DNA of 64,000 nt, taken from assembly GCA_040437565.1 (NCBI GenBank), contig JBDOQK010000037.1, positions 62,001-126,000 on the forward strand. The letters are read 5' to 3'. The notes under the pieces are model-generated. The model saw only the letters and a program-made list of their open reading frames with translations. It made no database searches and was not told the DNA's origin. A program made the translations under genes and the position numbers. This DNA is from Albugo candida. Its lineage: Eukaryota; Oomycota; Peronosporomycetes; Albuginales. Below are positions 34,896 through 47,400 of the stretch, in pieces (position 1 is the stretch's first letter; every line of letters begins with the position of its first letter).

Positions 34896-37800
34896 CTTGC
34901 TCGTTATGCATTCCGAAAGGGTTATGATATTGTGAGGGTTCGACAAATCTGATGTGTCTATACACTATTATCAGTCTCATGGTGAAGCGCATTTGTACAA
35001 GCGACACTTTGCTCGCTTTTTTTCTTTGTTTGCCTATGCGGGAGTCTTATGAGCAGACATGCAGTCAACGTCGAATATCTGCACATGACGAATGAATCAA
35101 TTTCTTGCGTGCATGTAGAGTCTATCCCTCTTTTCTCGATAAGTTCTGATTTGTCGAATCAGTCTCCATTGAAGCATTTGTGATCTCGTGTCGCGACAGC
35201 ATCTGTAGTGCATTGGCTAGTGAAGCAATTCAAAAATAGCATTGTACTTGAATCGTTACGCTCGATCAAGCCTTTTTATTCGGTATTGAACGAACCCGTT
35301 GTTGGTGTCAATGTCAATCTAATCTTGGCCTTAATACGTCTGAATCTCTAGACAATATTCGATGACTCAAAGAACGCTACGCACGCTATTGGAGTTGAAC
35401 CTTTCACTGTCACTATATGCATTAACGAAATATCGTACCAATATCCCCTTCGCAGTACCGCTGTTACAATGTAAGACGCCCAGAGCGGTTAGACAGCGCG
35501 TAGGCGCTCGCGTAAGTCGCATACGGCCTTATAATGGCATCATAAAGTACTGAACAGTCTCTTTGTGCATTTGATCGTGGGACGCTTCCCCGGTGGAATC
35601 CTAAGATGTCTTCTCTATCCAGCCTATTAGCGGCTTTCACTGAAGAAACGTATCATGATCTATACAGTACCTTGTTGTCAGGTGACATTGAGCCTTACTA
35701 AGTGATCTTTTTGATTCACAGTGCGTATCACAATGTGGGATCTAACATCAATGGCGGTATCTTAATCATCGGGAAAGAGCAATGCCTTATGCTATGATTT
35801 CAGCCATTTCCCAACTCTTCTCACAGTATCGAAATCAGTCTTACTGCAATGTGTTACCAAATCGATAAAGTTGTCAATACATTTTGTAGCATTTCTCAGT
35901 ATGTGAAACTTTATATAAGTCGTCGAGTCTTTTTTTTTTCGAGCTCCTGCTCAGCAAACGAATCAGGTGGTCAAAGCATTAGATAAGAACATAATATGTC
36001 AACATTATCCCCGCAAGTTACTTTGTCTTTACACTAAAAGCTGCTCTACGTTATCATGCATAGAATCGAGCCGTGTCGATCGTGACTTTGTCCTTATGCG
36101 AAAGATCTGTCATTTCTATAGCAGCTTCGAGATTTTGACCTATCACCACCGCTTGCAGCATCACTGCGCTATATGCAAAGGCGCGTATGCTCACACATGC
36201 TCTCTTGCACACTGTTTGGCAAAACCTTTTCGATAATGTGCATCTAGCAATGCCTGTCACAATGCACGCATCTCTGATTCACCCACTACTACTTGTTCTG
36301 GTTGACTGTGTCTATTATATCTCGAAGTCGATTCGTCTAGTTGATGGAAGTATACGTCTCTGAGTTGGACTAGCTCAATCAACGACGCAAATCATCGCAA
36401 TTGGATCTTGAATCATTCCAATCGTCATATCAGCGAACGAAGGTTGGCTTCGATAAAATTCGCCTTATACGAGCGCTTGTATTTCACTAGAAAGATTTCG
36501 CTTAGACTAAAGCCGGCATGAGTTTGGAACAAAGTTTCTTCTGTTTAGACAAGCTTGCATTCCTGGAGCTTGTCGCTTCTCTACCAGTGACTTTTTGCTT
36601 TGTCATTAGACACTAATTTGTTGGTTTCCATTGATCATATTCTCGTTCTCACCAAGAAGAGCATACGCTTCTGCAAATCAGACTTTCATGTGCAGATTAT
36701 TCACGAGCTGTAGCGGATGCTATATCCGCTTAGTCTGAAGCTTATCAATGTTGGCTAAGTGGTTACGTTCTTTAGTGGTTGGAAATTTCACCAGGAGTTA
36801 ACGCGGACAATGGAGAGACCTCTTCAGGACCGAAATTTTTTCTGTCTCAATTATCTCAACGAATTGATCCGACTAACTGCTTCTGAATTTTACAGCTTCC
36901 ATCGTCTCATTTACAACCGAATTAAACGACGAGTAAGGGGATACATCTCTCGGTTTGGATACATCGGCTCTGGATAGATGATGCTTTCGCTGCATCATCA
37001 CCTGCTAGTTTCTTCATTATTTCCCGCACTGACTTTCACCATCTTATTATGACGCTTTCTTACTCGCTCTCACTATTTGATGTAACTTAATGAGCCTGTG
37101 CTTGATTGAATCAGTCCTTCATTACTTGCTGCCAGAACAAACGCTCGTGTATGATACAGGAATCTTCAAGTATTTATGTAGTGCAGCCTTGATTCCCTCG
37201 TCCTAACAATGTAGCGTGTTAATATCTCTCTGTAAGCGTTTTGATCATCCAAATTCATACATCAAGCTTACATTAACGAAGAGCTTTGACCTTCAAAATG
37301 CTCGTCCCGGTCACTCCGCTGGTGAAGCGTATCATCCATACGATATACGTTTTCCTTGCTTCTTGGAAATCATTCTGATGCAAACAGAAAGTTAATGTCA
37401 ATGCACTTGATGAAAAGATACAAACATCAGATGGGAACATCTGAGATGAAAAACCCCGATCTATAGGCGCTTTGGCCACTTTACCTCATTGCCTACGAGC
37501 GATATCCATTCAAACACGTTGGGTGAACGAGTCAAGTAGCCGATTTCGGTTCCAGCGGTAGATACAAAGTATTATATCTCTGACTGCAATCGGTAATGGA
37601 AGTTCTTTTCTTACAAGTTGTTATCCAACGCAGAGGTAGATAAACGCTTGATTTAACGCAGCAAAAATGCACGTAGACTATTTATCAGGTATTCTATAGA
37701 AATTCCACCGATCAGACATTCATGCGGTACACTTGCACATCATCCAAATAAATCAGAACATCGAAAAGTACAACATCAAATGAGCCTCAACTTTGACGGC

Positions 37801-37947
37801 GATTGGACAAATAGATCTTTCCCATAAGATATCACCAATCGAGCAGCTGGTAATGTGCACACTATTCTAGATATCGTGTGTGATGTGGGCGGTTTCTTTG
37901 TATCTGATTCTAAATCGGTGCAATACAGCTCCAATTGCAAATTCTTC
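34896..37947. other. Gene desert of about 3 kb
   Basis: The longest interval without a recognisable gene. Frames on both strands are short, without motifs and without consistent splice joins. A 13-base T run lies near 35930. I saw no terminal repeats, no tRNA-like arm pairs and no clear transposon protein. It may be decayed repeat sequence. Confidence 0.45.
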
Positions 37948-40810
37948 ATGGCTCCGGCGATTGAAGACATTGGCCATACAATATCACACGTCTCTGTACA
38001 AGCTTTGGGCAATTTAAATGCGCTTATAGAGCTTGTGGAAACCTTTTTACCGCGACAAGACACAGCCATCAATCTGCCAAGTATCAAAAATGCTATACCT
38101 CATTTACACCAATTAGTCGAAATCAGCAGCAAGTTGAGCGAATATGTGAGACAAATGTCGGAAGGATATCCCGTTATGAAGCCTCCATCCGCTTTGGATC
38201 GATCGTTTGGGAATATTTGCGTGCAACCAAACGGATTATCGAAAGCATCAGAACAGCCGTCTCTGTGGTCGGGTTTTTATACCAAAACCGTACGCGAAAG
38301 AATGGATGTGCTCCATTTAGTGTATCCGAAATTGAGTCATTTGATCAATACGAAAGAGACTCTGATAGTCAAATCGAAGGAATCGGTACGGAACATTGGA
38401 TATCTATCCATAAGAACAGCTGATCTGATGATTGAGAATTGCGTTGGAGTGCTCGGTCTTCCTCTCGGGTAAGTCAATATTTTGGGTCAGTTTTCATTTG
38501 GTATTCTCACTGTATCGTAGGCTCGGGCTGAATTTCATCATCGATGGACAGAGTTTCACGGTGCCAATGGCCATTGAAGAACCTTCTGTTGTTGCTGCTG
38601 CATCCAGTGCTGCGAAAATCATTGGCTCTGCTGGCGGTGGATTTTTCACATCGACTTCTGGCAACATAATGACCGCTCAAATTCAATTAATTGACACCCG
38701 CGATATACCGCGAGCAATCGAGAAAATTGGGGAGAATCGTCAGCGATTGCTGCATTTGGCTAATGAAAAATCCTGCCCAAGCATGTACAAACGTGGAGGT
38801 GGCGCAATCGACATCTATTGCCGTGTAGTGACTCAAGCAGATTGTGCCAGCCGTAGTAATTGGTACAATCCCGCGAACGATGAGCTGGAGATCCGTGCAA
38901 GCTCTTCCAATGTGAAATTCCTAGTTGTCCACGTCGATATCGACGTCTGTGAAGCAATGGGAGCAAATGTGGTCAATTCAGTAGCGGAAGGATTATCCGA
39001 TGAAGTTTGTGCCATCACAGAGAGCAGTTGCGGTCTACGTATACTTACCAACTTTTGTACCCAAAGGAGAGCTCGTGCTGCATTTGAGATCCCGACTGCA
39101 GAATTGGGCTGGAAAGGTGTGAGCGGAGCAGATGTCGCTCATCGCATTGTTGAAGCGTATAATTTCGCTGCCGTCGACCCGTTCAGAGCAGTCACAAACA
39201 ATAAAGGGATCATGAATGGGATTGATGCGGTCGCTCTTGCAACTGGACAAGACTGGAGAGCTATTGAAGCTGGTGCTCACTGTTACGCATGTCGATCTGG
39301 ACAATACAAAAGCCTCTCAAAGTATGAAATCATCACGAAATCGGACGGTATTGACATCCTTCAGGGGAGTCTGGAACTTCCAATGGCAGTTGGGTCGAAA
39401 GGTGGGGCGCTACAGACCCACCCCGGCTACGCTGTAACTCGTGCGATATTGGGCGATCCGAGTGCGCGAACACTGAGTGGAATCATTACTGCTGTCGGAC
39501 TTGCACAAAATTTCGCTGCAGTTCGCGCGATTGCTGTCACTGGAATCCAGCATGGTCATATGGCGCTTCACGCTCGCAACTTTGCTGTTGTCGCTGGTGC
39601 ACCAAGTCAATTGGTCACCGAAGTTTGTGCGTATATGCTGGGGCGCAAAAGTATCAATCTCGATACAGCCAAAGATTACCTCCAAGCACATGCGCTGTTC
39701 TCTTCGTTCTGGAACTCACCTCCGCAGTCGCCAGTCAAAGTGACGCCCCCGTCCATGTTTTACGTAGAAGTTCCTGTTCCAGGACTGGATCGACATATAA
39801 GTCTCAATATCGCATTCGAATCGTTAGGAACGCATCCACAATACATCGCGATAAAGCCGACATCCGAGAAGATACAAAGTGAATGCTTGACACTTCAGCA
39901 TCAATTATTGGGCGATAAAGGGTACAGACAATTGGAAAGTATGTTTTCATTTGTCGCTTCGATGCGCTCTGTGCTGACTCCCAAACAACCACTCGATACA
40001 CAAGTGACTAGAGTGAATCTCGAATTCCAAAATACGCTTCAATTGGTATCGATACTGATCAATATTTTATCGTATCGATTGGTGGAAGTCGCACCTCATA
40101 CTGTTCCAGCTTTTATCGCCAAATTGCTTCATTCGTCGCCATCAGAAGTGGGGACAATCACCTTTCGAGCAATGGTACAAGATATTTCATTATCGAATCA
40201 AGTCCTTTGCGTTGGGCTGCCGCTGCTGTTTGCATTATGGCAAGTGTTACACTACCGAGTGGAGCAAGAAGTAGTCTCCGCATTCTTGCGAAATGAGATT
40301 CTACAAGAACAAAGACTTATTCTCCGTGCTCTCGTAGCGAGCTTTTGCACAATCAACCAGGATGAGGCTGATAGTACGAATTCCGACACACCAGATAAAG
40401 CCTTTGAACAATTTATGCGAGTGCATTCGAAGCGATGGCAAGCCACTATGTTACTGCTGATCGATTCACTTACTCTGGCGCCAGAATTACGTCCACAAGA
40501 CGCACTTCCGTATCTTCATGACATTGGTGAGCTGTTGGAGTGGAAGGGCACTGTGGCGCACGATATCGCTCGGTACAAGCGAGCAATCCAAGAGCACGAG
40601 CCAAACGCCTTTATCTTTTGGCTCAAGAAGAGAAATATCAATCCGGCGATGGGCGATGGCTACATTGACAAGTTTCAAGCGTTCCTCAATCCGTTGTTTA
40701 CTGAAAGAGTGGATCATTTACAGCAGCAGATTAGCGGTACACATATGATCGATCTTGCGGCTGTAAAGTGTCTACTTGTGCGTATACAAAATGTATACAA
40801 AGAAATATGA
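37948..40810 (+). CDS. Class II (bacterial-type) HMG-CoA reductase with N- and C-terminal extensions
   Basis: Catalyses HMG-CoA to mevalonate, the committed step of isoprenoid synthesis. Exons 37948-38468 and 38521-40810 flank a 52 nt intron and give 936 residues. The class II core (about 100-620) starts at SLWSGFYTKTVRERMDVL. It has MAIEEPSVVAAASSAAK (catalytic Glu), EAMGANVVNSVAEG (dinucleotide site), NKGIMNGIDAVALATGQDWR (catalytic Lys and Asp) and GIQHGHMALHARN (catalytic His). No membrane anchor is visible, unlike class I enzymes of most eukaryotes. About 95 residues precede the core and about 315 follow it, with no recognised motif. The gene has an intron and host-like flanks, so it is a resident gene. 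It converges with the phosphopantetheinyl transferase gene, 8 bp apart. Confidence 0.9.
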
Positions 40811-40818
40811 TAGATGCC

Positions 40819-41321
40819 TCAATTCGCTTTCTTTTGCTGTTGTAAGATCACATACGCGATCGCATACTCGTGATCGTGTGAGATCGAAACCTTTGGCTCC
40901 TGTAGCACAGAATATAGCGATGCGAAATTGAAGGAAAATGGACGTACCACAATGTGCATACTGCGTGCTAATGATTCCAAATGTCCATGGAATTTCAACT
41001 GGGGAGCACATTTCTGTATTCCATTGGCTGAAGAGACGACACGGATTTCCGAAAACGATATTCGATGGTGCTGAAATGCTTTATAGACTGCTTCTTTGAC
41101 TGCCCACCTGTACTTGAAATGTAAAGTGCTCGAGATAATGTTCAAATAGGTCACCTTGAGGCGAGGAAATGTGCTTTAGATCGAGTTGACTTGTGGTGGA
41201 ATTCTTTTATCTCGTTTTTGTGGTACGCTCGTTTTAGGAAACGCTCTCCGTAGCGCTCAAATATCTTGATGAATCGTGGGACATATGCGATATCGATTCC
41301 GATTCCAAATATTTGCATCAT
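40819..41321 (-). CDS. Holo-ACP synthase (4'-phosphopantetheinyl transferase, AcpS type)
   Basis: Transfers phosphopantetheine from CoA to acyl carrier protein, probably in mitochondrial fatty acid synthesis. Exons 41321-41155 and 41107-40819 around a 47 nt intron give 151 residues, near AcpS length. The N terminus IFGIGIDIAYVPR carries the metal-binding Asp, FLASRWAVKEAVYKAF carries the second metal ligand Glu, and VSISHDHEYAIAYVI is the typical C-terminal segment. A loop of about 30 residues between them is longer than in bacteria. Two adjacent ATGs (41321, 41318) are both possible starts. The two convergent stop codons are separated by 8 bp, so the two transcripts must overlap. Confidence 0.88.
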
Positions 41322-41551
41322 TTTGTGGGAATTTAGCCAATGAGAATATATACTTTGCTCATTTCTACCAATAAAAGGGTACAGAATAATGAGCTCGCAT
41401 CGAAAAATATATCTATTTGAGATGCAGCGATAAAAAACATCAGCATGTACTCATCGTTGCCGCTTGTTGAATGCAATTGCGTAATGAACACATTTTATCG
41501 CCATTCAAGTTCTTCGAAATCACATTTTAACACTTTACGATGAAAGACATT
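41322..41551. other. Upstream region of the AcpS-type gene
   Basis: AT-rich, with no coding signal seen. Confidence 0.35.
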
Positions 41552-41998
41552 TTAACTCTCTTTGCTTTCGATGAACGCATTAGAGTACGTCGTAAGAATT
41601 TCGAGTTCATGTGTAGATAATGCTGGACCAGTGTAGTTGAATTGTGTGAACACGTTAAGTAGAGCTTTACCCTGAACTACAATGTGAGTAATGGAATAGT
41701 CGATCGACGAATGCAATCGTGTGCGAAAAAGATGACGTCGTGAACGAAATCTACGCTGCTGGTGGATGACTGAGTGCATATCCAATGTGACTGCAGCACT
41801 ACTTGCTTGCCAGGATTACATCGCTGATCATTTTACTTTCGTCCAAGGTAATGAGAGCTATTTGCGATAGTCTATCCTCCAGAAGACCGATATGCTGTGC
41901 GTCAGATTGCCTCTATCCATATCGCGCATCAACGAAGATACGCAGTATTTGCGTTCATCAGCATCGGATCCTTTTGCGGCCAATGTCGTATCATCCAT
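41552..41998 (-). pseudogene. TTC27 5' fragment, copy C (inverted)
   Basis: The minus strand from an ATG at 41998 corresponds to the 5' part of the TTC27 locus at about 22241-22690, in inverted orientation and visibly diverged (many substitutions plus small indels). The piece FNYTGPALSTHELEILTTYS matches QINYTGPALSTHELE of the other copy. The frame is not continuous, and nothing of the TPR body is present. It ends near a gap of unknown size. Confidence 0.8.
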
Positions 41999-42092
41999 TC
42001 GAGTATCAGTAGCTATGTACGTATAGTGTACACGTACTTGATGTGAGGTCTACGTGGATGTAACAACACATCAACACAGGTTCATTACATAA

Positions 42093-42192
42093 NNNNNNNN
42101 NNNNNNNNNNNNNNNNNNNNNNNNNNNNNNNNNNNNNNNNNNNNNNNNNNNNNNNNNNNNNNNNNNNNNNNNNNNNNNNNNNNNNNNNNNNN
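42093..42192. other. Assembly gap (100 N), no flank repeat
   Basis: The sequences on either side are unrelated: a TTC27-side contig on the left and the SDR/chorismate synthase side on the right. The join is supported only by scaffolding. Confidence 0.9.
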
Positions 42193-42700
42193 TTTGGGAA
42201 GGAATGCTCGCTCAGTTTTTGGAGGAGGAAGGAGTAGCAAATGATAGCTCTCGACCCACAGACAGAGCATTTTTTGCCTTGGGGAGTACGAGACAATCGT
42301 TTTGTGATGTCCGGCAGCTTTCAATGACTCTGAGTAAAAAGCTAGGGGTACACGTACAGCCGTGCTGGCTGTCTCCACAAAGTATAATCGACAAGAGTGA
42401 GTCAAAATCGTTCTATACCGCGCTCGAATGCACCTTGCGAGTGATGAGACGGAATCACAGTTCGTCTTTTGACATTGTGGTGCTTCCAATTGAGTTGGAA
42501 GCGAATTGTGCGTTTCGACAAGCCGTAAAGAGCGATGTCTCGCGGTGTTGTGAGCAGTTTGACAATTGAGAATTGCAAATGGACTGATCGAAGAAGACGA
42601 TCGTTTTGGTGTAAATCTGGCTCGTAATTTGGATCTGCTTACAACGGAAGCTCCACAGACTGTTGTTCTCGTAGACAGTTGTCATTCCTTCGAGTAAAAG
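42193..42700 (+). pseudogene. SDR gene C-terminal fragment
   Basis: Matches the later part of the SDR gene at 26.4-27.1 kb, in inverted position, and continues into its downstream spacer. It includes about 260 bp that are hidden by N in the intact copy. A 10-nt loss after CCEQF shifts the frame, and a larger internal deletion removes the last third of the coding region, joining SCHSF directly to the sequence after the stop. No 5' part is present on this side of the gap. Confidence 0.85.
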
Positions 42701-42781
42701 GATGCATTTCTGTCGTATTAAAAATCCCATGCCTCCACCGTCTTCTATTCAACCACTTACTGTACTCTTCATCAATTGGAT

Positions 42782-44156
42782 ATGAGCACATTTGGAAGAC
42801 TTTTCCGCGTCACAACGTACGTTCTATCCTGTCGAATCTCCTCATTCACACACTATCTACAGATTCGGCGAGTCCCATTGCAAAGGCGTTGGCTGTATCG
42901 TAGACGGCGTTCCTCCCTGTCTCTCCCTGACAGAAGCAGACATTCAACCCCAACTCACACGTCGTCGACCCGGACAAAGCACAATCACAACGCCGAGAGA
43001 TGAAAAAGACGCAGTCACCATTCTGAGCGGTACGGAGAGAGGTCAAACGCTCGGAACACCCGTTTCGCTGTTCGTTGCCAATGAAAACATTCGGCCGTCC
43101 GATTACAAAGAAATGAGCGCGGTACCGAGGCCGGGGCATGCCGACTACACGTATATGGTGAAATACGGCACGCATGCATCCAGCGGGGGCGGTCGATCGA
43201 GTGCCAGAGAAACAATTGGTCGTGTGGCTGCAGGCGCTATCGCTGAGAAATGGCTTTATGAGAAATACGATACGAAAATCGTCGCATGGGTCAGTGCGAT
43301 CGGTACGGTGGAAATGCCTCTCACCACATTGGGGTCGATGTGTGAAACTGGTTTTGAGCGTATGCAAGTGGATACACTCGGGAGCCTATCGATCTTGCGA
43401 GATCCAGCACGCTGGCGATGTGAAGGCGATGAGAAGGATAGTGGTGCATTTGAAGCCTGGTTTGCGTCCGAGATGGAGGATTCCGTGACGCCTGCGTATA
43501 TGGACTCGGAGAAGAACGTATACAATCGATTCGGCGATCGAGTGACGACTCCAGACGAGCTCGATAAATGGATATCGAATGATCTCGTTCCAGTACGATG
43601 TCCTCATCCTCCGTCGGCTTGTGCGATGGCAACAGAAGTTCGAATTTGCAAGCACGAAATGGACTCTACAGGCGGCATCATCACATGTGTCATCCGTAAT
43701 GTTCCCGTCGGACTTGGAGAACCGTGTTTTGACAAGTTACAAGCAGTGTTGGCGCATGCGATGTTATCGCTTCCTGCGACCAAAGGCTTTGAAATTGGCT
43801 CAGGGTTTCCAGGCACACGAAAGCGTGGATCACAACATAATGATCCGTTTTGTAGCACTGGAGAAATTGGGAAGCTATCAGTGACCAAAAATGACGCCGG
43901 TGGCGTCCTCGGGGGAATCTCAAGTGGAGCGAATATATACTTTCGAGTTGCGATCAAGCCCGTATCGACGATCGCACAAGCGCAAGAAACAGTCGACTAT
44001 GATGGTAATACGATCCTTTTGGAAGCCAAAGGGCGTCATGATCCGTGCGTATTACCTCGCGCTGTCCCGCTGATTGAGGCGATGGCTGCACTTGCGATCG
44101 CCGATGCTGCGATGATCCAATTGTCTCGCGAAGGCGCTCGCGTGCACCACACTTAA
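42782..44156 (+). CDS. Chorismate synthase
   Basis: Last step of the shikimate pathway, EPSP to chorismate, using reduced FMN. Exons 42782-42816 and 42863-44156 flank a 46 nt intron and give 442 residues. Motifs are [20 protein letters not shown] across the intron, PRPGHADYTYMVKYG, GRSSARETIGRVAAGAIAEK, and near the end GGISSGANIYFRVAIKP and KGRHDPCVLPRAVPL. It is longer than the roughly 360-400 residues usual in the family. An insertion around residues 210-270 (EAWFASEMEDSVTPAYM and flanks) accounts for much of the difference. It is the intact partner of the fragment at 26046-26322. No other shikimate gene is near, which is normal since most eukaryotic versions of the other steps are fused elsewhere. 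Confidence 0.95.
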
Positions 44157-44499
44157 ACGCATCATCGAGTCAGTATACGTCTATTACCACCGAATGCAAT
44201 TGTTACGTCACAGCTCATATTTCATCGAAATGCCACTCGTTCGCTGGCACTTTTGTCGCACAAAATAGTGAGAACAGATATTTGGCTCTACTCCACCAAT
44301 TTCGATGTCGACGGTATCGGAAGACGGCAAAAATCATCAATATCGCCGCAATCGGTACCATAGCTCTCTTCCTATTCGATCGACGTGTCCGTGTTATCGC
44401 GAAAAAAGGCCAAGTCTCATGAGCTGTCAGTTGATCTTCTTCGATGACTGGAGCCCTGCATGACATGTGAGGCTTCTCAATGCATCGGAATCAAAGCGC
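44157..44499. other. Short interval with an 83-codon frame
   Basis: A minus-strand frame (44215-44466) has one hydrophobic segment, MVPIAAILMIFAVF. It lacks any other support and is left unassigned. Confidence 0.25.
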
Positions 44500-47400
44500 T
44501 TACAAATGCTGATTGATGATGAAACGATTCGATCGATGATTTGGATCGGCTAAAGGTTTCTTCCGTATCAACGGCATTGCTGCTTTTGTGTCTCTTTGGG
44601 CGAGCATTTGCATATCGGAAAGCGAGTAATTTCTATTCGACTGCACGACCTCATCACAGGGAAATGCTCGGGGAATTGTATGTGATTCCTACCTTTGTCG
44701 TCGACACACAGAGAGATTTGAGCAAATCGATGACATCGGTGTAATCGTCGACGTAAAACTTGGCTTTTGATGGTTTTCGACCCACAGTGCATGTGAATGC
44801 GTTCTCTTCACACGAATTCCCACTACACGTCCACGTTTGGATGCGTTGGAACATGAGCTCATCAGCGACATCGTCTCCAGCACAAAATATAAAGTCGGGA
44901 GCATTTCCATCCGATCGCATTTTTTCCAAAATGTACCCAACGATATTGCCTTTCCCGACGCTCGACAGCCTGACTTCGATGTAATCTTTGCCCTGAATCA
45001 CACTCAGCGGCCATTTCTATTCAAAAGCGCAACGCTCAACGTGCGAAATCGATTGTCTGTGCAAACCTCAAAAAGCTGTTCCAAATGCTGTTTCAATTCG
45101 GCGGCTTGGATAGCGCCAAATTCCGAGTCGGATTTCGCGTATCGGAAGAGCACTGCGCTTTTACGAAATTCGACGGACGATCCATTCGTTCGATCCACAT
45201 ACAACTGAATCGTTCGTTGTGCTTTCTCACGCCATAATTGGTTGCAGGATGCGACTTGGAACACGTCTCCATGACACTTCCACGGCCTGAGCATGCAATC
45301 TCAAAATGGATGATGGAAAAGACCGAAAGCTTACCTGACCAATCTCGCATTTGATCCAAGAGGTGCCTGACGAATGTAGTACCCGTGCTCTGCAACGAGC
45401 CCAAGACCAGGAACGGACCCGAATCTCTCTGTGAGAATGTCACAATCGCATCCGCTCACAATGAAAACAGTGTTGCGTGGATCTCGACATAAATGCTCTA
45501 ATGTCGACAGTGCAGTGAGTGGAACGTCCGGCCATTGCACACCCAATACTTTGGACACATCGGGTGTGATGGTGCGATAATAATCCAAGAAAATGGCTCG
45601 CGTTTTGCTTGTTCGATACGCAGGCACTAATATGCTGTCAGTGAGTTTCTACATCGATGGAATTAGTTGGAAAATACGATTGTGGAGCATTCGTACGCGG
45701 AAACCGGCACTCATCTTCATGAAGCGTACATCGAGTCCAAATCCAGTGGAGAAATACGCTTGTGGATCTTGTGTGTTTTCCTCAGCATTGAGAATATCGG
45801 TCACAATACAATTGATCCAGCGTTCCGGCGATTGCGAATGGATGAATTGATAGTCACAATCTCGTCGATACTCGCGTTCTTTCGATGAAATATAAAGCGC
45901 ATGACGAAGTGCATCGACTAATTGATCACATTCCCACGGATTGACAATCNNNNNNNNNNNNNNNNNNNNNNNNNNNNNNNNNNNNNNNNNNNNNNNNNNN
46001 NNNNNNNNNNNNNNNNNNNNNNNNNNNNNNNNNNNNNNNNNNNNNNNNNAGAGGTGCCTGACGAATGTAGTACCCGTGCTCTGCAACGAGCCCAAGACCA
46101 GGAACGGACCCGAATCTCTCTGTGAGAATGTCACAATCGCATCCGCTCACAATGAAAACAGTGTTGCGTGGATCTCGACATAAATGCTCTAATGTCGACA
46201 GTGCAGTGAGTGGAACGTCCGGCCATTGCACACCCAATACTTTGGACACATCGGGTGTGATGGTGCGATAATAATCCAAGAAAATGGCTCGCGTTTTGCT
46301 TGTTCGATACGCAGGCACTAATATGCTGTCAGTGAGTTTCTACATCGATGGAATTAGTTGGAAAATACGATTGTGGAGCATTCGTACGCGGAAACCGGCA
46401 CTCATCTTCATGAAGCGTACATCGAGTCCAAATCCAGTGGAGAAATACGCTTGTGGATCTTGTGTGTTTTCCTCAGCATTGAGAATATCGGTCACAATAC
46501 AATTGATCCAGCGTTCCGGCGATTGCGAATGGATGAATTGATAGTCACAATCTCGTCGATACTCGCGTTCTTTCGATGAAATATAAAGCGCATGACGAAG
46601 TGCATCGACTAATTGATCACATTCCCACGGATTGACAATCAAAGCTCCGCTTAGAACCCGACTGCTTCCTGCAAACTCACTCAAAATGACGACTCCCGCA
46701 CCACTTCTGTCCGAAAGCCCACGTCGAAAATCAGCAAATTGTCAGCGAAATAGACGTACTTGTGAGTCGCAATAAACTCCAACGGTGAGGGATTGTATCC
46801 TTCGCGCAGGACAGTGATTAGCTGTATGTCTGCTACTCGCCATAACGCCACACGCTGATGGAATGTGAACTCATTCACTTCTTCGTACTCGATAACGTCG
46901 CGTTTTGCCAGTGATCGGTACTTTGTATTGATACTATCGACCACGTGCTCGATTTCCTTTTTGCTCTGCATGTAGTCTGTCCATCTTCCACGCTGATGGA
47001 TCCCTTTTTGGATCAAAATAACATTTCCAATGAATTCCGAACATCGCTCCAAAAGCTATGCGGAATGTAGTCGGAATGTGGNNNNNNNNNNNNNNNNNNN
47101 NNNNNNNNNNNNNNNNNNNNNNNNNNNNNNNNNNNNNNNNNNNNNNNNNNNNNNNNNNNNNNNNNNNNNNNNNNNNNNNNNTATGCGGAATGTAGTCGGA
47201 ATGTGGTCAGAATGTAGTCGAAAGTAGTCAGATAAAAGTACGGATACCTTATCAAAGGCTAAGAATTTGAGCGGAATTCCTTTGAGCCGTTCGATTGTGT
47301 CACAGCCAGCGATGATTTTGCATCCGGAATGCTGTTGTCGAAGTGAGATCACGTGATTCCGTACCTCGTCGTTTTGTAACGCGGTGTCGATACGATCGAT

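Noticed and set aside
35362-35553. Possible tRNA or small gene in the desert
   Set aside because: No paired acceptor or T-arm could be traced, and the frame has no motif.
23832-45650. The idea that TAG is read as an amino acid, because in-frame TAG occurs in the TTC27, LPMO-like and trehalose synthase loci
   Set aside because: TAG is used as the normal stop in RBX1, the TKL kinase and other intact genes, and the affected loci also show frameshifts or truncation.
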